From: Austwickia sp040006675
Lineage (GTDB): Bacteria; Actinomycetota; Actinomycetes; Actinomycetales; Dermatophilaceae
NCBI GenBank assembly: GCA_040006675.1
Contig: JBDTWM010000034.1
Coordinates: forward strand, 1-23,156
Length of the DNA stretch: 23,156 bases
Reading direction: 5' to 3'
Both the position numbers and the translations under genes were made by a program. This document shows, piece by piece, positions 1 through 6,278 of this stretch (position 1 is the stretch's first letter; the number at the start of each line of letters is the position of its first letter). The notes beneath the pieces are model-generated. The model was not told the DNA's origin. It saw only the letters and a program-made list of their open reading frames with translations, and did not search any database.

Positions 1-5
1 GCGGA

Positions 6-599
6 TCAGTACCACTCGTCGGGCTCGAGCAGAGGTACGAACCGATAGTGACCCTCGATGCGCACGTCGGGCAGCGCACCCGGGCGGCGCCGGACGATCC
101 CCATCCGGCCGGCCAGCGGCAGGACCAGCACCCCGTCCTCGGCGAGCTGGTCCAGGAGCGCGTCGGGGATGTCGTGGGCCATCGCGGAGACGAGGATTCG
201 GTCGTACGGGGCCTCGCCAGGCCGGCCGAGCACCGACGGGTCCGCCGCCTCTAGGCGAGCCCACGGCACGCCGGCGGCGCCGAGGTTCGCCGCTCCCCAG
301 GCGGCGATGTCCGGCAGGATCTCCAACCCCAGCACGCTGCCTGCCGGGCCGACGAGGTTCGCGAGCAGCGCCGTGGTCCAGCCGGATCCGGCGCCGATGT
401 CGAGGACTCGCTGACCGGGCTGCACGTCCAAGAGACCCAGCATCGTCCGCACGGTCGACGGTTGGCTGCTGGTCACGCCCCGCCCGATCGGCAACGGCCC
501 ATCGGTGTCCGCGTACCGCTGTTGGCTCCGACGCAAGAAGCCTTCCCGCGGCGCGGCCTGGAACGCCGCCGTCAGGCGCTCTTCGCCGGTCTGCATCAT
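6..599 (-). CDS. Protein-L-isoaspartate O-methyltransferase-like SAM-dependent methyltransferase
   Basis: This protein of about 197 aa resembles protein-L-isoaspartate methyltransferases, which use S-adenosylmethionine to methylate damaged aspartyl residues in the cytoplasm. It has the family's substrate-side segment YADTDGPLPIG followed by TSSQPSTV, then the SAM-binding motif I VLDIGAGSGWTTALLA, an acidic strand end (GLEILPD) and the later motif YDRILVSAMAHDIP. The frame stays open to 944, but the extra N-terminal stretch is arginine-rich shadow sequence that overlaps the divergent transporter gene. The family start therefore falls at the two adjacent ATGs, 599 and 596. Neither has a Shine-Dalgarno sequence. 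A TACCGT box at 607-602 would place a leaderless transcript start near 596. An ATG at 650 is possible but less likely. The family call is firm; the exact substrate is not proven by sequence. Confidence 0.82.
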   Translation of the reverse strand: MMQTGEERLTAAFQAAPREGFLRRSQQRYADTDGPLPIGRGVTSSQPSTVRTMLGLLDVQPGQRVLDIGAGSGWTTALLANLVGPAGSVLGLEILPDIAAWGAANLGAAGVPWARLEAADPSVLGRPGEAPYDRILVSAMAHDIPDALLDQLAEDGVLVLPLAGRMGIVRRRPGALPDVRIEGHYRFVPLLEPDEWY

Positions 600-601
600 C
601 C

Positions 602-607
602 ACGGTA
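602..607 (-). promoter_or_regulatory. Candidate -10 box (TACCGT) for the methyltransferase gene
   Basis: On the minus strand TACCGT lies 5 nt before the ATG at 596 and 2 nt before the ATG at 599. There is no Shine-Dalgarno sequence. This matches the leaderless pattern seen at several other genes in the window, though the spacing here is the shortest. No convincing -35 box is visible. Confidence 0.3.
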
Positions 608-670
608 GCGCCGCAGCCTCACGTGCGGGCCGGTCGCCGCGACAGCGCATATCGGCAGCGCCGCGAGTGC

Positions 671-686
671 GATAGTGGGTCGACCC
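671..686 (+). promoter_or_regulatory. Possible -10 box and adjoining 10-bp palindrome before the symporter gene
   Basis: GATAGT at 671-676 could be a weak -10 box. It is followed directly by the perfect palindrome gggtcgaccc at 677-686, which would cover the transcription start and could be an operator. The pair lies in the 112-bp divergent gap between the methyltransferase and the symporter. Palindromes with tcga centres are common in GC-rich DNA, so this is only a suggestion. Confidence 0.2.
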
Positions 687-711
687 CACCCCTGCCTCGA
701 AGGTTCTTGCC

Positions 712-1965
712 ATGGCCCCCATCCGGATGTCCCGCGTCGGCCTCCTCCCTCGCGTCTGCATCGCGATCGTCCTCGGCATCGTCTGCGGGCAGTTCTTCCC
801 CCAAGGCCTGGCCAGGCTCTTCGTGACCTTCAACATGATCTTCAGCCAGTTCCTGTCGTTCGCGATCCCGCTGATCATCGTCGGGCTCGTCACCCCCGCG
901 ATCGCTGAGCTCGGCAAGGGGGCGGGGCGCTGGCTCGGCGTCACCGCCGCGATCGCCTACGGATCCACGATCTTCGCGGGTCTCCTCGCGTTCGTGACCT
1001 GCGTGCTCGTCTTCCCCTCGATCCTGAACTACGGAGGGGCGCCGTCGGTCGGCAACCCCGAGGACGGCTTCCTGGCGCCCGCGTTCACACTGGAGATCCC
1101 ACCCGTGTTCGGCGTGATGACCGCTCTGGTCCTGTCGTTCTGCCTCGGGGTGGGGCTCACCTTGATCCAGGGAGACACGCTGCGACGCGCGTTCGTCGAC
1201 CTGCGCAGCGTCGTGGAGTGGATGATCGCGGCGATCCTGATCCCGCTGCTTCCGCTGTACATCTTCGGGATGTTCCTCGACCTGACCATGAACGGGCAGA
1301 TCGCCATCGTCATCTCCACGTTCGCCCGCGTCATCCTCGTCGCGTTCGCGATCATGGTCGTGCTGTTGCTGCTGCAGTACGCGATCGCCGGGGCGATGTT
1401 CGGCCGCAACCCGTTGGAGCTGCTCAAGGGCATGGCGCCCGCCTACGTCACGGCGCTCGGCACGAGTTCGTCCGCGGCCACGATCCCCGTCACGCTGCGC
1501 TGCGTCGTACGCAACGGTGTGCCGGGCCCGATCGCGTCGTTCGTGGTCCCGCTCTGCGCGACCATCCACCTGGCCGGCTCGACGATCAAAATCGTGACGT
1601 TCTCACTCGCGATCATGACGATCACCGGGATGCCGCTTCATGTGGGTACCTACGTCGGGTTCATCCTCATGCTCGGGGTCACGATGGTGGCAGCCCCGGG
1701 CGTTCCGGGGGGCGCGATCATGGCGGCCATCGGGATCCTCCAATCGATGCTCGGTTTCGACGACACGGCGATCGGCTTGATGATCGCGATGTACATCGCG
1801 GTCGACAGCCTCGGCACTGCGTGCAACGTGACGGGTGACGGCGCGATCGCCTGCGTCGTCTCACGCCTGAGCCGCGGTCGCCTCGAAGGACGCGCGGCGC
1901 CCACGACCTCGCCGGTGCCGGAGTTCGCGGGCACGGCCGCCGCAGGGTCGGAGCCGGCCTCCTGA
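712..1965 (+). CDS. Dicarboxylate/amino acid:cation symporter (DAACS family) with variant ligand residues
   Basis: This 417-aa polytopic membrane protein has the glutamate-transporter (GltPh/SstT) fold and should couple uptake of an organic solute to Na+ or H+. Hydrophobic helices run through most of the length. The HP1 serine-rich tip is TSSSAATIP (about 251-259), HP2 carries APGVPGG, and helix 8 carries DSLGTACNVTGD (365-376). Read against GltPh, D394, N401 and D405 are kept (D365, N372, D376). The arginine that binds an acidic side chain (R397) is Gly368. The NMDGT motif of helix 7 is HLAGS (286-290), so the Asp of the third sodium site is replaced by Ala, as in SstT. The substrate is thus probably not glutamate or aspartate; a neutral or hydroxy amino acid is a reasonable guess. 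The ATG at 712 has GAAGG at 699-703. The C-terminal 20-25 residues are low complexity. Confidence 0.88.
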   Translation: MAPIRMSRVGLLPRVCIAIVLGIVCGQFFPQGLARLFVTFNMIFSQFLSFAIPLIIVGLVTPAIAELGKGAGRWLGVTAAIAYGSTIFAGLLAFVTCVLVFPSILNYGGAPSVGNPEDGFLAPAFTLEIPPVFGVMTALVLSFCLGVGLTLIQGDTLRRAFVDLRSVVEWMIAAILIPLLPLYIFGMFLDLTMNGQIAIVISTFARVILVAFAIMVVLLLLQYAIAGAMFGRNPLELLKGMAPAYVTALGTSSSAATIPVTLRCVVRNGVPGPIASFVVPLCATIHLAGSTIKIVTFSLAIMTITGMPLHVGTYVGFILMLGVTMVAAPGVPGGAIMAAIGILQSMLGFDDTAIGLMIAMYIAVDSLGTACNVTGDGAIACVVSRLSRGRLEGRAAPTTSPVPEFAGTAAAGSEPAS

Positions 1966-2135
1966 GGTCGCGTCGGCGCTCGGTCGGCGCCACCGTGATG
2001 TACGTTATGTCTCGATGACGTCACTCATCTCGCTACGCACCGACAGCGCCGTCGGGGAGGATGGGTGTGTTCCCTGATGGGGCGCGATCGCGGTCCCGTC
2101 CGACGCGGGCGGTCCCGCACGACGAAGGAGAGCCC

Positions 2136-2351
2136 ATGGCCAAGTACGACGCTGACAGCACCACGCTCGGAGAGCTCCTCGACGACCCTGACGTGGTCGC
2201 CATCTTCGACAAGCACTCTCCTGGCCTGAAGTCCAACCCGATGTTGGCCATGGTCAAGAACATGACCGCTACGCAGGCGATGGGCATGGCGGGCGGGTTC
2301 ATCGGCGCCGACAAGGTCGCAGCGATCAAGGGAGACATCGAGGCGCTTTGA
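2136..2351 (+). CDS. Small acidic helical protein of unknown function (71 aa)
   Basis: The ATG at 2136 is preceded by a strong AAGGAG (2125-2130), which decides this start over the in-frame ATG at 2061. The product is 71 aa, predicted helical and soluble, with the pattern TTLGELLDDPDVVAIFDKH, then PGLKSNPML, then a methionine-rich stretch KNMTATQAMGMAGG, and a final helix KVAAIKGDIEAL. From memory, a very similar module (LGELLxDP, PGL..NP, K.MT..Q, then a KLAAI-type helix) occurs at the C-terminal end of some larger actinobacterial proteins such as glycosidases. Here it stands alone. Its function is unknown; a small protein-interaction module is a guess. It is followed by a strong terminator, so it is probably transcribed alone or with the symporter 170 bp upstream. 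Confidence 0.75.
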   Translation: MAKYDADSTTLGELLDDPDVVAIFDKHSPGLKSNPMLAMVKNMTATQAMGMAGGFIGADKVAAIKGDIEAL

Positions 2352-2431
2352 GCACGTTGCGCTCTGAGCGTCCCCACATCGGACGAGCAGGCGTCGGACG
2401 AGCGGCCGAGACACACCGGCAGACCGCGCAA

Positions 2432-2462
2432 GGGCCCCGCACCTGAGGTAGGTGCGGGGCCC
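2432..2462. terminator. Strong bidirectional hairpin terminator
   Basis: Perfect 13-bp inverted repeat: gggccccgcacct (2432-2444), loop gaggt, then aggtgcggggccc (2450-2462). It lies between the convergent ends of the 71-aa protein gene and citrate synthase and could serve both. There is no long U tract, as is common for high-GC actinomycetes. Confidence 0.88.
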
Positions 2463-2512
2463 TGACGCGTACCGGGCTTCTCGAGCAGTCACGCGGCGCC
2501 TAGGCCGAGACC

Positions 2513-3808
2513 TCAGTGCCAGTTGCGCTCCCAGCGCGGCACCCAGTCGACCTTGGTCGGGCCGTTGTAGATCTGGCGAGGACGGTTGATGCGCGAATTC
2601 GGGTCGTCGTGCAGCTCCTTCCAGTTCGCGATCCAGCCCGGCATGCGGCCGATCGCGAAGAGGACGGTGAACATGTTGAGCGGGATGCCCAGCGCGCGCA
2701 GGATGATGCCCGAGTAGAAGTCGACGTTGGGGTACAGCCTGCGCTCGATGAAGTAGTCGTCGGAGAGCGCGGCCTCGGCGAGCTCGTGTCCCAGGTCGAG
2801 CAGCGGATCGTCGATCTTCATCTCGGTGAGCAGGTCCATGGCGGCCTGACGAAGAATGGTGGATCGCGGGTCGAAGTTGCGGTAGACGCGATGCCCGAAG
2901 CCCATCAGCTTCACGCCGTCTTCCTTGTTCTTGACCTTGCGCACGTATTCTTTGACGTTGATGCCGGACGCCTGGATCTGGCCCAGCATCTCGATGACCT
3001 TGACGTTGGCGCCGCCGTGGAGCGGGCCCCACAGGGCGCAGACGCCCGCCGAACAGGAGGCGAACATGTTGGCCTGCGACGACGCGACCATGCGGACCGT
3101 GGACGTCGAGCAGTTCTGCTCATGGTCGGCGTGCAGCACGAGGAAGAGGTTGAGCGCTTTGGCAGCGGTGGCGCTCGGCTCATAGGGGCGGTAGGGCACC
3201 GAATACATCATGTGGAGGAAATTCTCCACGTACTTCAGGTCGTACCGCGGGTAGATGATCGGATGGCCCACCGACGACTTGTAGGACGCCGCAGCGATGG
3301 TCCGTACCTTCGACATCAGGACTGCGGCCGCCACCTCGATCGACGCGTCCGTGTCGGCGTCCCAGACCTCGGCGTCGTGGGCGGACAGTGTGTTGATCAT
3401 GGCCGACAGAATGGCCATCGGCGGGGCGGCGGTCGGGAATCCGTCGAAGTGCTTGCGCATGTTTTCATCGAGCATGGAGTGCTCGGTCAGCAGCTGCGCG
3501 AAACGGTCGCGGTCGGCCTCGGTGGGGAGCTTGCCGAAGATGAGCAGCCACGCCACCTCGACGAAGGAGCTCTTGTTGGCCAGGTTCTCGATCGGGATAC
3601 CCCGGTAACGCAGGATGCCTTTGTCGCCGTCGATGTACGTAATCTTGGACGTGCACGAACCCGTGTTGCCGTATCCGTTGTCCAGCGTGATGTACCCCGT
3701 TTCGGAGCGCAGCTTGCTGATATCGATGGCCTTCTCGTTCTCGGTGCCCACGACGATGGGAAAATCGTAGGGCTTGCCATCCAGCTCGAGCCGAGCGGTC
3801 TCGCTCAT
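2513..3808 (-). CDS. gltA: Citrate synthase (type II-like)
   Basis: Condenses oxaloacetate and acetyl-CoA to citrate, the entry step of the TCA cycle, in the cytoplasm. The 431-aa product has the usual length of bacterial type II enzymes. It has a small N-terminal beta domain (1-50), NTGSCTSKITYIDGDKG, then the catalytic core. Key residues are H229 in HADHEQNCSTST, catalytic H264 in PLHGGAN, H306 in GFGHRVYRNFDPR and catalytic D363 in NVDFYSG. The numbering almost matches the E. coli enzyme (H264, H306, D362). The ATG at 3808 has AAGGAG 6-7 nt upstream, so the longer open frame to 3916 is not used. A TAGGCT box at 3887-3882 could give a leader of about 65-70 nt. The sirtuin gene ends 76 bp upstream on the same strand. 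The call is secure. Confidence 0.97.
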   Translation of the reverse strand: MSETARLELDGKPYDFPIVVGTENEKAIDISKLRSETGYITLDNGYGNTGSCTSKITYIDGDKGILRYRGIPIENLANKSSFVEVAWLLIFGKLPTEADRDRFAQLLTEHSMLDENMRKHFDGFPTAAPPMAILSAMINTLSAHDAEVWDADTDASIEVAAAVLMSKVRTIAAASYKSSVGHPIIYPRYDLKYVENFLHMMYSVPYRPYEPSATAAKALNLFLVLHADHEQNCSTSTVRMVASSQANMFASCSAGVCALWGPLHGGANVKVIEMLGQIQASGINVKEYVRKVKNKEDGVKLMGFGHRVYRNFDPRSTILRQAAMDLLTEMKIDDPLLDLGHELAEAALSDDYFIERRLYPNVDFYSGIILRALGIPLNMFTVLFAIGRMPGWIANWKELHDDPNSRINRPRQIYNGPTKVDWVPRWERNWH

Positions 3809-3881
3809 ACCGTTCTCCTTTGCGACGTGTCTGCGGCGTGTCAGCGACGTTGGGCGCGTGGCGACAGGACGTTTGGGATGC

Positions 3882-3887
3882 AGCCTA
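3882..3887 (-). promoter_or_regulatory. Candidate -10 box (TAGGCT) for citrate synthase, overlapping the sirtuin stop codon
   Basis: Reading the minus strand, TAGGCT begins with the TAG stop of the sirtuin gene (3887-3885). The same hexamer is the putative -10 of the sirtuin and yciO genes in this window. Transcription from it would give citrate synthase an untranslated leader of about 65-70 nt with an AAGGAG site. No -35 box is obvious. Confidence 0.35.
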
Positions 3888-4838
3888 GTCGCGGCCGCCC
3901 CGGCTTCGCGGGTCAACGGGGAAGTCCGCGAAGGCCGCTGGGAGGGGATTTGCGGGCGCGGAGATCAGCGCTCGCAGCGTGCTCAGCGACTCGCCCAGGG
4001 GGGCGTCCACGTGGTGCGTCGTCTCGGCGTGTCCGCGGGTGGCGCCCCGGGTGATGACGGCCACCGGCGTGCCGGCCTTGCGCGCCTGGCGGACGAACCG
4101 GTAGCCGCTCATGACCTGCAGGCTGGAGCCGAGCACGAGCAGGCTGCGACACCTTTCCACCGCCGCGGAGCAGCGCGCCACCCGGCCCTTGGGCACCGAT
4201 TCTCCGAAGTAGACCACGTCAGGTTTGAGGGTGTCGGCGCCGCAGCGCAGGCACGTGACCAGCGTGAAGTCGTGGGTCGCCTCGTCGGGCAGGGCCATAT
4301 CGCCGTCCGGTTGCGGAGCACTCAGCTCGGGGATGGTTGCGACCATGGCCCCGGCCGCGGTCCGATCACGCCGGGACCGGTCGTCGGCGAGGAAGTGGGG
4401 GTTCGCCTCGGCGAGCCGCTCCTGGACCTCCTCACGGGATACTCGCTTCTCACACATGAGGCAGCGGACTACGGACAGTGTGCCGTGCAGCTCTTCCACG
4501 GCTCTGCTGCCCGCTGACTGATGGAGGCCATCGACGTTCTGGGTGATGACGTCGTCGACGAACCCGTCGTCTTCGAGCCTGGCCACGCAGCGGTGTCCCT
4601 CATTAGGACGCGCCGCGCAGAAACGCGGCCACCCGGCGAACGCGCGCGCCCAATAACGGCGGCGCGCGTCGGAGGACGCGAGGAATTCGTCGTACGACAT
4701 GGGCTGGACGCGTCGCGTCCCGTCCGGCCCGCGATAGTCGGGAATGCCGGATTCGGTGCTGATGCCTGCCCCGGACAGCACGCAGACGCCACCCGCTCGG
4801 ACGAGGTCGGCCACTGCCTGCAGCGCGGAAGGGCTCAC
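3885..4838 (-). CDS. NAD-dependent protein deacylase of the SIRT4-like (class II) sirtuin type
   Basis: Sir2-family enzyme that uses NAD+ to remove acyl groups from protein lysines, or transfers ADP-ribose. The 317-aa product has the NAD-binding motif GAGISTESGIPDYRG (23-37), TQNVDGLHQSAGS (99-111), catalytic H118 in ELHGT, a four-Cys zinc site (C126, C129, C196, C199), GSSLQVMSGYRF and a Rossmann end. The segment RRYWARAFAGWPRF (60-73) and the KPDVVYFGESV region resemble human SIRT4 rather than CobB/SIRT5. A 66-residue insert separates the two zinc Cys pairs, as in SIRT4-like members. I chose GTG 4838 because TAGGCT sits 7 nt upstream and no start has a good Shine-Dalgarno sequence. The alternative ATG at 4877 adds 13 residues. 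It lies upstream of citrate synthase on the same strand. Confidence 0.92.
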   Translation of the reverse strand: MSPSALQAVADLVRAGGVCVLSGAGISTESGIPDYRGPDGTRRVQPMSYDEFLASSDARRRYWARAFAGWPRFCAARPNEGHRCVARLEDDGFVDDVITQNVDGLHQSAGSRAVEELHGTLSVVRCLMCEKRVSREEVQERLAEANPHFLADDRSRRDRTAAGAMVATIPELSAPQPDGDMALPDEATHDFTLVTCLRCGADTLKPDVVYFGESVPKGRVARCSAAVERCRSLLVLGSSLQVMSGYRFVRQARKAGTPVAVITRGATRGHAETTHHVDAPLGESLSTLRALISAPANPLPAAFADFPVDPRSRGGRD

Positions 4839-4845
4839 GACATGG

Positions 4846-4851
4846 AGCCTA
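4846..4851 (-). promoter_or_regulatory. Candidate -10 box (TAGGCT) giving a leaderless sirtuin transcript
   Basis: TAGGCT on the minus strand is followed by 7 nt and the GTG at 4838. The usual 6-8 nt from -10 box to transcription start would put the start at or beside that GTG. There is no clear -35 box. Confidence 0.45.
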
Positions 4852-5034
4852 AGACGCACCGCCGACGGGAGCCGCATTCCCTCAGCCGCATTCCTCAGCC
4901 GCGTGCACCTGCTGGGCGCCTCTCCTCGGCGAAGGGCGTTGTCTGCGGGATGCGAGCGGTCGGCGACGAGATGGACGTCCGGCGACCCGCGATCGACCAT
5001 GCTCAGGGCGATGCCGGCCCTCGCCGTCCGCCGG

Positions 5035-6030
5035 TCAGCCGGTGCCTGGCTCCCTCGGGATCTGGCCGAAGTAGCCCGACTGGAAGTCATCGAAGGCCTG
5101 GACCAGTTCTGCGCGGGTGTTCATCACGAACGGACCGTGGTGGGCCACGGGTTCGCGGATGGGTCGGCCGCCGAGGAGATAGAGCTCCAGGGTGTCTCCG
5201 GGGCCGTTCTGGTGTTCGGCGGCCGTGGCCTCGACGCTGTCGCCAGGCCCGAAGACGGCGAGTTGGCCGGCCCGAACAGGTCGACGTTCGGCGCCGACGG
5301 TGCCCTCGCCGGCGAGGACGTAGGCCAGGGCGTTGTCGTGCGCCGACCAGGGCAGCACGATCCGGGCGCCCGGATGCATAGTGGCGTGCACGACGGTGAT
5401 GGGGGTGTGGGTGCTGCCTGGTCCTTCATGCCCGTCGAGGCCGCCGGCGATGAGCCGCAGCAGCGCGGCGCCGTCGTGCGAGCTGAGCAGGCGCACGTCG
5501 CCGCCGCGGATGTCCTGGTAGCGCGGGGGCGTCATCTTGATCGCGGCGGGCAGGTTGACCCAGAGCTGTAGTCCGTGAAAGAGCCCGCCGGAGGTCACGA
5601 GCTCCTCGGGCGGCTCCTCGATGTGCAGCAGGCCCGAGCCCGCGGTCATCCACTGGGTGTCGCCGTCCGTGATCAGGCCGCCGCCGCCGTGGGAGTCCTG
5701 GTGGCGGAAGGCGCCGTCGATCATGTAGGTGACGGTCTCGAACCCCCGGTGCGGATGCCATGGGGTGCCCTTGGGTTCGCCGGGCGCGTAGTCGATCTCA
5801 CCCATCTGGTCCATGTGGATGAAGGGGTCGAGCGCGGCCAGGTCGACGCCGGCGAACGCGCGTCGGACCGGGAAACCGTTGCCTTCGAATCCTTGAGTAG
5901 CCGTGGTGACGGACCGCACGGCCCGTGGCCTGCGGCTGGCGAGCGGCGCGTCGACGGAGCCGTACGAGGTGGGGGCGGGCCCTCCGACGCGAGGCAGGAC
6001 GGTCAGGTCGGGGACGGTCATGGCAGGCAT
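5035..6030 (-). CDS. Pirin family bicupin protein
   Basis: Cupin-superfamily protein of 331 aa with the pirin N-terminal cupin followed by the pirin C-terminal domain. Some pirins have quercetin dioxygenase activity and others act as regulatory partners; the function here is unknown. The metal ligands expected from human pirin are present: H92 and H94 in WHPHRGFET, H136 and E138 in GSGLLHIEE. The conserved LWVNLP segment follows at about 155-161. The C-terminal cupin includes LAGEGTVG and a glycine-rich turn LYLLGGRPIREP with HHGPFVMN. The start at 6030 is favoured because GAAGGA lies 7-8 nt upstream. An ATG at 6045 actually overlaps that site and is less likely. The 196-bp gap to the sirtuin holds no gene I can see. 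About 30 poorly conserved residues precede the cupin. Confidence 0.93.
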   Translation of the reverse strand: MPAMTVPDLTVLPRVGGPAPTSYGSVDAPLASRRPRAVRSVTTATQGFEGNGFPVRRAFAGVDLAALDPFIHMDQMGEIDYAPGEPKGTPWHPHRGFETVTYMIDGAFRHQDSHGGGGLITDGDTQWMTAGSGLLHIEEPPEELVTSGGLFHGLQLWVNLPAAIKMTPPRYQDIRGGDVRLLSSHDGAALLRLIAGGLDGHEGPGSTHTPITVVHATMHPGARIVLPWSAHDNALAYVLAGEGTVGAERRPVRAGQLAVFGPGDSVEATAAEHQNGPGDTLELYLLGGRPIREPVAHHGPFVMNTRAELVQAFDDFQSGYFGQIPREPGTG

Positions 6031-6097
6031 GGCGTGGTCCTTCATCGGGAAGCGAGGGTGAAATCCTCGTCCACTCCAACAATAAGTGACACATCAG

Positions 6098-6274
6098 CTA
6101 TTCCGTGGGCGAGGCGCCGCGCAGATCGGCTGCCGTCAGGTGAGCGTGCGTCAGCACGAGCCGGTCGATGCGGCTGTCGGTCACCGTCAGCTCGCACCCG
6201 GCAGCCTCGCTCAGATCCAGTTCGCCAACGCGGCAGCCGTCGAGGCGAACCCGGGGGCGGACGGCGGCTGGCAC
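6098..6274 (-). pseudogene. Fragment of a pentapeptide-repeat protein (58 codons)
   Basis: Starting 4 nt after the PucR-type gene stop, a short minus-strand frame (GTG 6274 to TAG 6098) reads as nine consecutive five-residue repeats: VRLDG, CRVGE, LDLSE, AAGCE, LTVTD, SRIDR, LVLTH, AHLTA, ADLRG. The central position is L, V or I in all but one. This is the right-handed beta-helix signature of pentapeptide-repeat proteins. Full-length members are usually about 180-220 aa and continue past the last repeats with an LRGATIxxxQ-type tail. Here both the N-terminal repeats and the tail are missing, and the frame upstream inside the regulator gene shows no repeats. I interpret it as a decayed 3' portion of a gene. 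A very small intact protein, translationally coupled to the regulator, is the alternative; no Shine-Dalgarno sequence is evident. Confidence 0.62.
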
Positions 6275-6278
6275 GACG

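Noticed and set aside
600..944. Longer N-terminus of the methyltransferase
   Set aside because: It overlaps the symporter gene on the other strand and is not like the family N-terminus.
1974..1991. Possible hairpin ggcgc/gcgcc after the symporter
   Set aside because: The stem is only 5 bp with a long loop, too weak to call a terminator in GC-rich sequence.
2516..4054. Plus-strand open frame of 512 codons opposite citrate synthase
   Set aside because: Antisense shadow of gltA. The composition is that of a reverse-complemented gene and no family motif or ribosome site is seen.
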